This document shows positions 8,614 to 16,327 of a stretch of 64,000 nucleotides of DNA, in pieces (positions within the stretch are counted from its first letter, which is position 1; each line of letters opens with the position of its first letter). The notes below the pieces were generated by a model that saw only the letters and a program-made list of their open reading frames with translations, was not told the origin of the DNA and did no database searches. The stretch lies in NCBI RefSeq assembly GCF_013364235.1, contig NZ_CP054919.1, positions 7,675,603 through 7,739,602 on the forward strand, given 5' to 3'. The translations under genes and the position numbers were made by a program. Source of the stretch: Kitasatospora sp. NA04385 (GTDB lineage: Bacteria > Actinomycetota > Actinomycetes > Streptomycetales > Streptomycetaceae).

Positions 8614-9460
8614 TCAGGCGCGGTACGCGGCCGTCGCCGTCTCGACGAAGGCGCGGACCAGCGGGTCGCCGCGGCCCGCGTCCCACGCCACCACCACCCG
8701 GCTCGGCTCCAGGTCGACCAGCGGCACCACCGCCAGCTCGGCGGGCAGCTCGTGCCCGAGCGGCGCCAGACCGACCGTGCCGTTCCACAGGACCGACTGC
8801 AGGCACTCCTGGACGCCGCGCACCACCGGCCCGCGGGACGCCGCCGTGCCAGTACGCCTGCCAGAGCGGGTCGGTACCCGGCGGGAACCTGAACCAGCGC
8901 CGGTCGGCCAGCTCGGCCAGCCGCAGCCGCTCGCGGCGGGCCAGCGGATCGTCCGCGCGCACCACCGCCCCCACCGGATCGGCCCGCAGCACGCGCACCT
9001 CCAGGCCGGTCCCGTCGAACGGCGCCCGGGTGAGCGCGACGTCCACCAGCCCGGCGCGCAGCCCGCAGGTCGGGTCGGTCAGGTCGGTCTCCCGCACCCG
9101 GACGTCGACGTCCGGACGGTCGCGGCGGAAGGCGGCCGCCGACCGGAACACGCCGGGGTCGGTGCCGTCGCCCAGGATGCCGACGGTGATGCCCGCGCTC
9201 CCGGCCGCCGCACCCACCCGCAGCCGGGCCCGCTCGGCCCCGGCGAGCAGCGCCCGCGCCTCCTCCAGCAGCACCGCGCCCGCCGGGGTGAGCGCGACAC
9301 CGGCCGGCGAGCGGACCAGCAGCGCGGCGCCGAGGTCGGCCTCCAGCTGCCGGACCGCCCGGCTCAGCGGCGGCTGGCTGATGTGCAGGCTGCGGGCGGC
9401 CCGGCCGAAGTGCAGTTCCTCGGCGACCGCCACGAAGTACCGCAGTGTCCGTAGCTCCAC
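8614..9460 (-). pseudogene. LysR-family regulator split by a frameshift
   Basis: The N-terminal part from GTG 9460 reads ELRTLRYFVAVAEELHFGR, a standard LysR wHTH, and continues into the effector domain up to TDPLWQAYWHGG. At about 8828-8845 the frame changes. The natural C-terminus (VVRGVQECLQSVLWNGTVG through ETATAAYRA) continues one frame over and stops at 8614. Removing one base in a CCCGCGGG run would restore a normal protein of about 281 aa. This is either a recent inactivating indel or a sequencing error. The gene is divergent from the DoxX gene. Confidence 0.75.
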
Positions 9461-9467
9461 GCTGCGA

Positions 9468-9486
9468 CGATACCCAGTCGGTATCG
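9468..9486. promoter_or_regulatory. LysR-type T-N11-A operator
   Basis: CGATACC-CAGTC-GGTATCG is a perfect 7-bp inverted repeat containing T-N11-A, the classic LysR recognition pattern. It lies 8 bp upstream of the LysR start in the divergent LysR/DoxX gap, so it probably serves autoregulation and control of the DoxX gene. Confidence 0.6.
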
Positions 9487-9597
9487 GCGGCCCGGAACGG
9501 GTCTTGGACAGCCGACCGGCCCCGGCGGTGGACTCGTCGGGACGCGGCCGATCCGGGCCCGCGCCACCGACGCCCACGGACGGGAACCACGGGAGCC

Positions 9598-9948
9598 ATG
9601 AGAATCGCCTACTGGATCGTCGCCGGTCCGCTCGCCCTCCTCTACCTCTACGGGGGCGCGCTGAAAGTGCTCCGCAGCCCCGACCGGCTCCGCCCGATGA
9701 TGGCCTGGGTCGACCGCGTCCCGCTGCCCGCCCTGCGCACCCTGGGCGGCCTCGAACTGCTCGGCGCCGTCGGCCTGCTGGTGCCCACCGCCCTCCTCGC
9801 CTGGCCCGCCCCGGCCGCGGCCACCGGCCTCCTGCTCCTGCAGGTCGGCGCCGTCCCGGTCCACCTCACCGGCGGCGACCGCCGCATCGGCCTCAACCTC
9901 GTCCTGCTCGCCGCCGCGGCCGCGGCCCTGTGGCTGTCCGTCGCCTAG
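9598..9948 (+). CDS. DoxX-family membrane protein
   Basis: A 116-aa integral membrane protein with four hydrophobic segments: WIVAGPLALLYLYGGALKVL, LRTLGGLELLGAVGLLVPTA, APAAATGLLLLQVGAVPVHL and LNLVLLAAAAAALWLSVA. The YGGALKVL and GGLELLGAVGLL motifs fit DoxX-like proteins, some of which associate with quinone or redox systems. The start follows GGGAGCC. It is divergent from the frameshifted LysR and is its likely target. Confidence 0.8.
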   Translation: MRIAYWIVAGPLALLYLYGGALKVLRSPDRLRPMMAWVDRVPLPALRTLGGLELLGAVGLLVPTALLAWPAPAAATGLLLLQVGAVPVHLTGGDRRIGLNLVLLAAAAAALWLSVA

Positions 9949-9950
9949 CC

Positions 9951-10003
<53 letters not shown>

Positions 10004-10035
10004 GCACGGACGCGGGGCGTGGGAGACTGCGCCGC

Positions 10036-10563
10036 ATGCGGATCGACGTGGTGGAAGAGTCGGACGGGGGTGCCGGGGCCGAGCTGGAGGCGCTGGTGGC
10101 GGAGGGGTTCGAGCGGATCGACCGGCTCGCCGAGGCGCACGTGCAGTGGGGGCTGGGGACGGCCGACCGGTGGGGGCTGGACCAGCGGACCGGGCTGATC
10201 ACCTGGACGTTCCCGGACCGGACGGCCGTCGCGGCCGCGCAGATCCTGGCGACCTGGAGCCCGCGGGGGGAGAGCTGGATGTGGTCCTGGGCGAACGGGA
10301 GCATCCTGCCCGGGCTGAGCCGGGACGCCCGGGCCGTCCGCGACTGGGCCGGGGCGCGGGGGCACGCGGCGCTCACCACCCCGACGCTGGACGCCGACGC
10401 CGGTGCCGCCGCCGCCCTGGCCGCCCTCGCCGTCCGGGTCACCCGGGCCGCCGGGTTCTACCGGGGCCCGGGCGACCGCTCGCACACGATCATCACCTTC
10501 GGCCCCGTCACCCTCACCGGGCCGGACGGCGCCACCTCCACCCGGACCGTCGAGGTCGGGTGA
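10036..10563 (+). CDS. Hypothetical protein resembling DUF6882 proteins
   Basis: A 175-aa soluble protein. It is Trp-rich in the centre (LITWTFPDRTAVAAAQILATW, then SWMWSWANGSILP), followed by RAVRDWAGARGHAALTTPTLDAD. This pattern recalls actinobacterial DUF6882 proteins; the assignment is from memory and uncertain. No catalytic motif is evident. ATG at 10036 is used; in-frame ATGs inside the upstream heptamer array could give a longer N-terminus. Confidence 0.65.
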   Translation: MRIDVVEESDGGAGAELEALVAEGFERIDRLAEAHVQWGLGTADRWGLDQRTGLITWTFPDRTAVAAAQILATWSPRGESWMWSWANGSILPGLSRDARAVRDWAGARGHAALTTPTLDADAGAAAALAALAVRVTRAAGFYRGPGDRSHTIITFGPVTLTGPDGATSTRTVEVG

Positions 10564-10617
10564 CCGGCCCCCGACCCGCCCCCGGCCCGCCCCTGAGCGG
10601 GCCGGAGAACAAATGGG

Positions 10618-10646
10618 TTGGCCGGGCGGCGAGGGGTTGCTACTGT
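10618..10646 (+). promoter_or_regulatory. Promoter of the GNAT leader transcript
   Basis: TTGGCC (10618-10623), 17 bp and TACTGT (10641-10646) form a good housekeeping-type promoter. Transcription would begin near 10653, giving a leader of about 147 nt before the GNAT start codon. Confidence 0.55.
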
Positions 10647-10685
10647 TCGGATCGCCGTGACCGGAAGCGAGGAGGTGAGTTCCCG

Positions 10686-10733
10686 ATGAGAGCTGGATCG
10701 AGGTGGGTGCTCCCCCCTTCCCCCACGGTGTAA
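10686..10733 (+). CDS. 15-aa upstream ORF (candidate leader peptide)
   Basis: ATG at 10686 is preceded by AGGAGGTGA (10670-10678), the strongest Shine-Dalgarno in the area, at ideal spacing. It encodes MRAGSRWVLPPSPTV and stops at TAA 10731-10733. Trp followed by Pro-Pro-Ser-Pro near the end is the kind of sequence that slows ribosomes. The peptide sits between a promoter and two hairpins preceding the GNAT gene, the layout of a ribosome-mediated attenuator. Function is inferred. Confidence 0.6.
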   Translation: MRAGSRWVLPPSPTV

Positions 10734-10738
10734 CGACT

Positions 10739-10784
10739 GACACAGGTGTCGTCGGGAGCGCCCGCGTGAGAACGCAAGCACTCC
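10739..10784 (+). promoter_or_regulatory. Leader hairpins between uORF and GNAT gene
   Basis: Hairpin 1: GACAC-AG-GTGTC (10739-10750). Hairpin 2: 10755-10784, nine G-C or A-T pairs in three blocks (GGAG/CTCC, GC/GC, GCG/CGC) with small internal loops and a TGAGAA loop. It ends just before the GNAT ribosome site GAGAGG (10786-10791). A ribosome paused on the uORF could change which structure forms. Confidence 0.5.
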
Positions 10785-10799
10785 TGAGAGGCGAAAGCC

Positions 10800-11555
10800 A
10801 TGAACACCGTGCAGATCACCCGGGTCGACGAGACCCAATGGCAGGCCCTCGCCGATGACGTCGTCGTCGGCCGGGGCGATGTCTCCGCCCGCCCCGACGG
10901 CCGACGGTTCGTCAGCATCGACGTGTGGGACGACGCGGCCTTCGCGCCGCTGGCCACCGCGATGCTCGCCGCCCTGCCCACCCCGCTCCGCACCCTGCTC
11001 GCCGGGGACGACACGGGCCCGCTCGCGCACTGGGAGCGGGCCGGGTTCGTCCCCGAACGGCGGGAGTGGGAGTACCTCCTGTCCACCGCCGCCGACCTCC
11101 CCGAGCCCGCCCCGGGCGTCACCGTCCTGCCCGCCGGAACCGCCGACGAGGCCGAACTCCGCCTGCTGGACCGGGAGATCCGCGCCGAGGTCGAGGCCGG
11201 CTCCGGCTGGCACACCATGCCCGCCGAGGTTCGACCCTGCCCGCCGGGGGACACTCTCATCGACCCCTCCCTGTACGCCGTCGCCGTCCACGAAGGCCGG
11301 TACGCGGGCCTGGTCCGGGTGGTCCGCCCCCGCGGCCGCGGCCCCGCCCGGATCGGCCTGCTCGCGGTCCGCGCCGCCCACCAGCGGCACGGCCTCGGCC
11401 GCTCCCTGCTCGCCCACGCCCTGCGCGCCCTGCACGAGAGCGGCACCACCACCGCCCGGGCCGAGGTCGACCAGTCCCGCACCGCCGCCGTCACCCTCCT
11501 GGAGGGCTTCGGGGCCGAACGGACCGGTCACCTCCTGCACTTGGTCCACCCCTGA
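10800..11555 (+). CDS. GNAT-family N-acetyltransferase
   Basis: A 251-aa protein probably using acetyl-CoA. The C-terminal half (about 140-250) holds the GNAT fold, with the acetyl-CoA loop region GLLAVRAAHQRHGLGRSLLAHAL near 187-209. Residues 1-105 form a degenerate first GNAT-like half (LAHWERAGFVPERREWEYLL). The ATG has GAGAGG at good spacing. The substrate is unknown. The gene has its own promoter and structured leader. An IF-1 gene follows 62 bp later, with a GC-rich hairpin between. Confidence 0.85.
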   Translation: MNTVQITRVDETQWQALADDVVVGRGDVSARPDGRRFVSIDVWDDAAFAPLATAMLAALPTPLRTLLAGDDTGPLAHWERAGFVPERREWEYLLSTAADLPEPAPGVTVLPAGTADEAELRLLDREIRAEVEAGSGWHTMPAEVRPCPPGDTLIDPSLYAVAVHEGRYAGLVRVVRPRGRGPARIGLLAVRAAHQRHGLGRSLLAHALRALHESGTTTARAEVDQSRTAAVTLLEGFGAERTGHLLHLVHP

Positions 11556-11564
11556 CGGACACTC

Positions 11565-11583
11565 CTGTCGGGGCCCCCGACAG
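11565..11583 (+). terminator. Tight GC hairpin between GNAT and infA
   Basis: An 8-bp stem, CTGTCGGG/CCCGACAG, is followed by a C run and GTTTT. It may end or attenuate transcription after the GNAT gene, so IF-1 may be only partly co-transcribed. Confidence 0.4.
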
Positions 11584-11617
11584 CCCCCCCGTTTTCCCAC
11601 CAGAGAATCGAGATCCC

Positions 11618-11842
11618 TTGCCACGCGTAGCAAAAGGCCTGGAACTGGAGGGCACCGTCCTCGAGTGCCTGCGCAACGCCACCTTCAAGGTGGAACTGCA
11701 GAACGGCCACCACGTGCTCGCCCACATCAGCGGAAAGATCCGCAAGAACTACATCAAGATCCTCCCGTTCGACCGCGTCCTGGTCGAACTCAGCCCGTAC
11801 GACCTGACCAGGGGCCGCATCCTGTTCCGCTACCGCAACTGA
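11618..11842 (+). CDS. infA: Translation initiation factor IF-1 (paralogue)
   Basis: A 74-aa S1/OB-fold factor that binds the 30S A site during initiation. Signature stretches are ELEGTVLECLRNATFKVELQ, NGHHVLAHISGKIRKNYIKI and LVELSPYDLTRGRILFRYRN. TTG at 11618 is the only start giving a normal length. Compared with the usual streptomycete IF-1 the N-terminus is PRVAKGLELEG and some central residues differ. It is also not beside rpmJ or rpsM. It is therefore probably an additional copy. A strong terminator follows directly. Confidence 0.93.
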   Translation: MPRVAKGLELEGTVLECLRNATFKVELQNGHHVLAHISGKIRKNYIKILPFDRVLVELSPYDLTRGRILFRYRN

Positions 11843-12362
11843 CCCCGCGTCACCCCGGCTGGGGAGGGGCGTTCCTCCCCAGCCGGTGCCGGACGCCCCG
11901 CGGCTCCCCGTCCGCGACGGCCCGGGCCGTCGCCGGTCCAGCCGTGCGCGGCCAGGGCGGTCACCGATTCGTCCCAGTCCCCGCTGCCCGGTGCGGCGTG
12001 CACCAGGGCGCGGGCCATCAGCACCTCGCGGCCTCGGCGATCCGCAGCGCGCGGCGGTGCGGGGAGTGCGGGGCCGCCGGGTCCTCGATCCCGTGCAGCA
12101 GCTCCCGGAGCAGGTCCACCCGGCCCTGCCGCACCGCCCACTCGACCGGGTCGACGCCGCCCGCCCACGGGAGGAGGGCGTCCACGCCCCGCAGGGCGAC
12201 CAGCTCACCCGTCGACGCCACCCGGCCGGCCCGGGCCGCGGTCTCCAACAGGGCCGTCCCGGCCGGGCCGGACAGCTCCGCGTCGGGCACCTCGGCGAGC
12301 AGGGTGAGGAACAGGTACTCGTCGCCGCGCGCGACAGCGGCCGTCAGCGGGGAGGTGTCCAC
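11830..12362 (-). pseudogene. Ankyrin-repeat protein broken by a frameshift
   Basis: From GTG 12362 the frame encodes ankyrin-like helices (PLTAAVARGDEYLFLTLLAE, DPVEWAVRQGRVDLLRELLHG) and ALRIAEAARC, then stops at 12018. The homologous continuation (GREVLMARALVHAAPGSGDW) lies in another frame. It runs on to 11830, through the IF-1 terminator, ending in low-complexity Gly/Arg. One missing base near 12020-12030 explains the break. The start has no ribosome site. I read it as a decaying gene convergent with infA; a sequencing error remains possible. Confidence 0.55.
11855..11886. terminator. Strong hairpin terminator after infA
   Basis: A 13-bp perfect stem, CCGGCTGGGGAGG/CCTCCCCAGCCGG, has a GGCGTT loop and starts 12 bp after the infA stop. 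There is no U-tract, as is common in actinobacteria. Confidence 0.85.
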
Positions 12363-12541
12363 CCGGGGAGCGTGCCGCCCCGTCCCCGGCGCGGGCGAGC
12401 GGTTTTCGCCCGGGAGGAGCGGTGGCACGAGCGGGGGAGAGAGCAGCGGGGGAGCAGGGGACGCCGCCCCCGGTGTGGGACGCCGCACATCGGGGAGGTG
12501 CGCGTTGCCCCGGCCGCCGACCGGGTGACAGAGTGCCGGAC

Positions 12542-13714
12542 ATGGTGGCAGAGGCGCAGGTCGGAGAAGAGAACACGGCACCGGAGCGGGTGTTCGACTG
12601 GCTGGACGAGGCCGCGGCCGTCCGGGACGCCGCCGGGCTGACCAGGCGGCTGCGCAGCCGCCCGGCCGCCGACCCGGTGCTCGACCTGGCCTCCAATGAC
12701 TACCTCGGGCTGACCAGGCACCCGGCCGTCACCGCGGCCGCCGCCGAGGCCGCCCTCCGCTGGGGCGGCGGCGCGACCAGCTCCCGGCTGGTCACCGGCA
12801 CCACCGAGGCGCACACCGCGCTGGAGCGCGAACTCGCCGAGTTCTGCGGCTACCAGGCCGCCCTGGTGTTCTCCTCCGGCTACACCGCCAACCTCGCCGT
12901 GCTCACCGCCCTCGCCGGACCGGACACCCTGATCGTCTCCGACGCCCACAACCACGCCTCGCTGATCGACGGCTGCCGCCTCGCCCGGGGCCGGGTCGCC
13001 CGCGCCGCGCACTGCGACCCCGCCTCGGTGCGGGAGGCCCTCGCCGCCCGCGCCGAACCCCGTGCCCTGGTGGTCACCGACTCGGTGTTCTCGGTCGACG
13101 GCAACGCCGCCCCGCTCGCCGCGCACCTCGCCGCCGCCCGCCGGCACGGCGCCGCGCTGGTCATCGACGACGCGCACGGCCTGGGCGTGCTCGGCCCCGG
13201 CGGCGCGGGCGCGGGCGCCGCGGCCGGCATCGCCGGACAGCCCGACGTGGTCGCCACCGCGACGCTCTCCAAGTCGCTCGGCTCGCAGGGCGGCGTCGTC
13301 CTCGGCCCCGAACGGGTGATCCGCCACCTGGTCTCCGCCGCCCGCACCTTCATCTTCGACACCGGCCTCGCCCCCGCCGCGGTCGGCGCCGCCCTCGGCG
13401 CGCTGCGCCTGCTGCGCGCCGAACCCGGCCGGGCCGCCGACGCCCTGCGGGTGGCCCGCGAACTCGCCGACCGGCTCGGCGAATCCGGTCTGGACGCCTC
13501 CGCCCCCGACGGCGCCGTGGTCTCCGTCCGCGCCGACGACCCCGAGCACGCCGTGCGCTGGGCCGCCGCCTGCCGGGACGAGGGCCTGGCCGTCGGCTGC
13601 TTCCGGCCCCCGTCCGTCCCCGACGGCGTTCCGCGCCTGCGGCTGACCGCCCGGGCCGACCTGACGGACGAGCAGATCGCCTTCGCCGTCGGCGTGGTGC
13701 TCAAGACCCGCTGA
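12542..13714 (+). CDS. bioF: 8-amino-7-oxononanoate synthase (biotin pathway)
   Basis: A PLP enzyme condensing pimeloyl-ACP or -CoA with L-alanine to give 7-keto-8-aminopelargonate, the first committed step of biotin ring assembly. At 390 aa it has the normal length. Family motifs are LDLASNDYLGL, GGGATSSRLVTGTTEAH, SDAHNHASLIDG, DDAHGLGVLG and ATLSKSLGSQGG with the PLP Lys at 244. The ATG has no clear ribosome site and may be leaderless. No bioA, bioB or bioD lies nearby. A related enzyme, kbl, lies at 50.6 kb. Confidence 0.88.
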   Translation: MVAEAQVGEENTAPERVFDWLDEAAAVRDAAGLTRRLRSRPAADPVLDLASNDYLGLTRHPAVTAAAAEAALRWGGGATSSRLVTGTTEAHTALERELAEFCGYQAALVFSSGYTANLAVLTALAGPDTLIVSDAHNHASLIDGCRLARGRVARAAHCDPASVREALAARAEPRALVVTDSVFSVDGNAAPLAAHLAAARRHGAALVIDDAHGLGVLGPGGAGAGAAAGIAGQPDVVATATLSKSLGSQGGVVLGPERVIRHLVSAARTFIFDTGLAPAAVGAALGALRLLRAEPGRAADALRVARELADRLGESGLDASAPDGAVVSVRADDPEHAVRWAAACRDEGLAVGCFRPPSVPDGVPRLRLTARADLTDEQIAFAVGVVLKTR

Positions 13715-13720
13715 ACGGTG

Positions 13721-13746
13721 CCGGGCGGGCGGGGTCGCCCGCCCGG
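13721..13746. terminator. Bidirectional terminator between bioF and phosphatase genes
   Basis: A 10-bp stem, CCGGGCGGGC/GCCCGCCCGG, with a GGGGTC loop sits between two convergent genes, 6 bp after the bioF stop. Confidence 0.8.
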
Positions 13747-13760
13747 ACCAGGGGGCCGGT

Positions 13761-15278
13761 TCAGCCGAAGACGACCTGGTCGACCGTCCAGAACGCCGAG
13801 TTGGTGCCCGTGTAGCGGAACTGGAACCGGGCCGTCGACGCCCCCGCCGGGACGGTGACGTCCAGGTGCTCCACCGTGTTCAGGTCGGCCCGGTAGGACT
13901 TCACCAGCTGCGCGGCGCCGCCGTCGAACGACACGTACACGTCGCCGGTCTGCGGGCCGTCCACCTTGTAGTCGGTGGCGAAGGACAGCGTGCCGTGCGT
14001 GCGGCCCGCCACCGGGTACGCCGGGCTGACCAGCGTCGAGTCGAACTGGCCGGTGCCGTGCGACTTGTCGTCCCACTCGTCGGAGTCCGCGACCGCGAAC
14101 ACGTTGCGGGCCCGGACGTTGGTCTCCCGGCTCTGGCCCAGCTGCGCCGCCGTCCAGAACTCGTCGGTGGCGAACGCCCAGCCGCGCCACTCGGTCACGC
14201 CGCCGGTGGGCATCCGCGAGTTGTCGATCGACCAGCCGGCCGGCGGGGTGTGGGTGAAGCCCTTGACGGTGGAGCCGATGCCGGTCTCGTCCACCCGGGT
14301 CTGCAGGCTCGGCCGCAGCGCGTCGAACTCGTCCGGCACGATCTCGTCGACCGGCCTGCCGTCCAGGCCCCAGGCCGGGTCGATCGGCGCGCCCTGGTGC
14401 TTGAGGACGGTCGGCGCGATGTCCACCGGCTTCACGTCGTAGCGGCGCGCCCCGGCCTGGTAGCCGCGGCCGTCGAGCACCATCCAGGTCTGCCGCTCGT
14501 TGGCGCTGTTGCCGCCGTGGCCGCCCGCGTCGGTGTGGCCGTGGTCGGTGGTGACCACGATCAGCCAGTCCTCCGAGGCGTAGGTGGCCCGGGACTTGAG
14601 CGCGGTCAGCACCTTTCCGAGCAGGGTGTCCGCGCCGTGGATCGCCGCCAGGTACTGGCTGGACGCGCCGCCGTACGAGTGCCCGGCCTCGTCCACCTCG
14701 TCGAAGTGCAGGAACACCGAGTCCGGGTTGCCGTGCGCCAGGTAGTCGGCGGCGTCCGAGGCGGTCTTCGCGTCGTTCTCGCTCTCCGGGATCCGCAGGT
14801 CGGCGGTGCCGTTGAAGACGTTGGCGGTGATCGGGTTCCAGGAGCCGATCACCAGCGTCGAGTTGGCCGGATCGGCGGCCTCCAGCCGGCTCGCGTAGTC
14901 CGGGTACAGGTCGAAGCGCGAACCGGTGAAGTTGTTGTCCAGCACCTTGTGCTTGTCCGGCCACACGCCGGTGGCGATGGTCGACCAGCCCGGCCCGGAG
15001 AGCGTCGGCGCCAGCGGGTTGGCGTACAGGTTGGAGGTCGCCGTGGTGCCGGAGGCGATCAGCGCCTTCAGGTTCGGCGCGTCCGCCGCCGCGATCTTGT
15101 CGTACCGGGTGCCGTCGATGCCGATCACCAGCGTCTTGGCCTGCTTGCTGCCGTTCGGCAGGCCGTTGTACGCGCCGGTGGCGGCCACCGCGGACGAGCC
15201 ACCCAGCGGTACCAGCGCGGCCGCGACGACGGCCGCGGCGGAGAGGGAGAGGGCCATGGTGGAACGGGAGTTGCGCAC
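13761..15278 (-). CDS. Secreted alkaline phosphatase / nucleotide pyrophosphatase family protein
   Basis: An exported metal-dependent phosphatase or phosphodiesterase of 505 aa. GTG at 15278 has GGGAG upstream. A Sec-type signal peptide covers about residues 1-35 (ALSLSAAAVVAAALVPLGG). The AP-superfamily core has IGIDGTRYDK, a catalytic Thr/Ser region (PTLSGPGWSTIATGVWPD), HFDEVDEAGH, TTDHGHTDAGGHGG and a later metal-site segment. The C-terminal 150 residues form a beta-rich domain (SHGTGQFDSTLVSPAYPVAG onward) that may bind carbohydrate or cell wall. It is divergent from the GntR gene. Confidence 0.85.
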   Translation of the reverse strand: MRNSRSTMALSLSAAAVVAAALVPLGGSSAVAATGAYNGLPNGSKQAKTLVIGIDGTRYDKIAAADAPNLKALIASGTTATSNLYANPLAPTLSGPGWSTIATGVWPDKHKVLDNNFTGSRFDLYPDYASRLEAADPANSTLVIGSWNPITANVFNGTADLRIPESENDAKTASDAADYLAHGNPDSVFLHFDEVDEAGHSYGGASSQYLAAIHGADTLLGKVLTALKSRATYASEDWLIVVTTDHGHTDAGGHGGNSANERQTWMVLDGRGYQAGARRYDVKPVDIAPTVLKHQGAPIDPAWGLDGRPVDEIVPDEFDALRPSLQTRVDETGIGSTVKGFTHTPPAGWSIDNSRMPTGGVTEWRGWAFATDEFWTAAQLGQSRETNVRARNVFAVADSDEWDDKSHGTGQFDSTLVSPAYPVAGRTHGTLSFATDYKVDGPQTGDVYVSFDGGAAQLVKSYRADLNTVEHLDVTVPAGASTARFQFRYTGTNSAFWTVDQVVFG

Positions 15279-15367
15279 GGGGGCTCCCAACGGGAAAGCG
15301 AGACGGTGCGGTTGCACCGGCAACCGAGGATGGGCCGGGCGGGCGAGCGCGAGCCCGCGCCGAATCC

Positions 15368-15387
15368 ACGCTTGTATGAACAAGCGT
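15368..15387. promoter_or_regulatory. 20-bp palindrome, candidate GntR operator
   Basis: ACGCTTGT-ATGA-ACAAGCGT has perfect 8-bp arms and the GT-N4-AC core typical of GntR/HutC sites. It lies in the divergent gap between the phosphatase and GntR genes. Confidence 0.55.
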
Positions 15388-15508
15388 CAAAATTCAGTCC
15401 AGACACGTTACTGTTCCGTGATGCTTCGTTGGCGTCCCATCTGGCCGGGGGTGCTGTCCGGCAGGCACCCGGACGAGGGGGCGGCGGCGCGCTCGATACC
15501 CTGGGCCG

Positions 15509-16276
15509 GTGAACCACGGCACCCCCCGCACGCCCCTCGCCCCCGCCCGGTCCGGCGTCCCCGAGCACGGGCGGGTGCCCAAGTACTACCTGGTCAAGGC
15601 CGAGGTCCAGGAGCTGATCGACGCGTTGGGGCCGGGCGGGCGGCTCCCCACCGAGGCCGACCTGGCCGAGCGGTACGGCGTCGCCCGGGCCACCGTCCGC
15701 CAGGCCCTGCGCGAGCTGCTGGTCGAAGGCCGACTGCGCCGCCAGGGGCGCGGGACGGTGGTGGCCGGAGCCAAGATCGAACAGCCGCTGTCGCTGGCCA
15801 GCTACACCGAGGGCGTCACCCGCCAGGGCCTGCGCCCCGGCCGCACCCTGATCGCCCTGGACCGGCAGCCCGCCGACCCCGCCCTGGCCGACCGCCTCGC
15901 CGTCCCGCCCGGCGAACCGCTCTGGCACCTCGAACGGGTGCTGCGCGCCGACGAGGAACGCGTCGGCCTGGAGTCCACCTACCTGCCGGTGGCCCGCGTC
16001 CCGGAACTGGCGGGCGAGTTCGACCCGGCCGGCTCGCTCTACGGCTACCTGCGCGGACGCGGCGTCCACCTCGCCGGAGCCGAGGAGCGGATCGAGACGG
16101 TGCTCGCCACCCCGCGCGAGGCCCTGCTGATCGGCACCCCGCCCGCCCTGCCGATGCTGCTGTTGCACCGCCGCAGCCGGGACGCCGACGGCCGCCCGCT
16201 GGAACTCGTCCGCACCCTCTACCGGGGCGACAGGTTCAGCTTCACCCTCGACCTGACCGCACCCACCACCGACTGA
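15509..16276 (+). CDS. GntR/HutC-family regulator, DasR-like
   Basis: A transcription factor of 255 aa. A winged helix at about residues 25-90 (KYYLVKAEVQELIDALGPGG, LPTEADLAERYGVARATVRQ, GRLRRQGRGTVV) precedes a UTRA effector domain (SLASYTEGVTRQGLRPGRT, WHLERVLRADEERVGLESTY, ATPREALLIGTPPALPMLLL). The opening VPKYY and the closing LVRTLYRGDRFSF resemble DasR/NagR proteins that sense amino-sugar phosphates. The gene is divergent from the phosphatase with a palindrome between. Whether it also acts on the dre-like sites of the chitinases is unknown. Confidence 0.85.
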   Translation: MNHGTPRTPLAPARSGVPEHGRVPKYYLVKAEVQELIDALGPGGRLPTEADLAERYGVARATVRQALRELLVEGRLRRQGRGTVVAGAKIEQPLSLASYTEGVTRQGLRPGRTLIALDRQPADPALADRLAVPPGEPLWHLERVLRADEERVGLESTYLPVARVPELAGEFDPAGSLYGYLRGRGVHLAGAEERIETVLATPREALLIGTPPALPMLLLHRRSRDADGRPLELVRTLYRGDRFSFTLDLTAPTTD

Positions 16277-16327
16277 CCGGGCCCGGCCGACCGCCGTGGC
16301 CCGCGGGCCCGTAGCCCGTGGCCCCGA

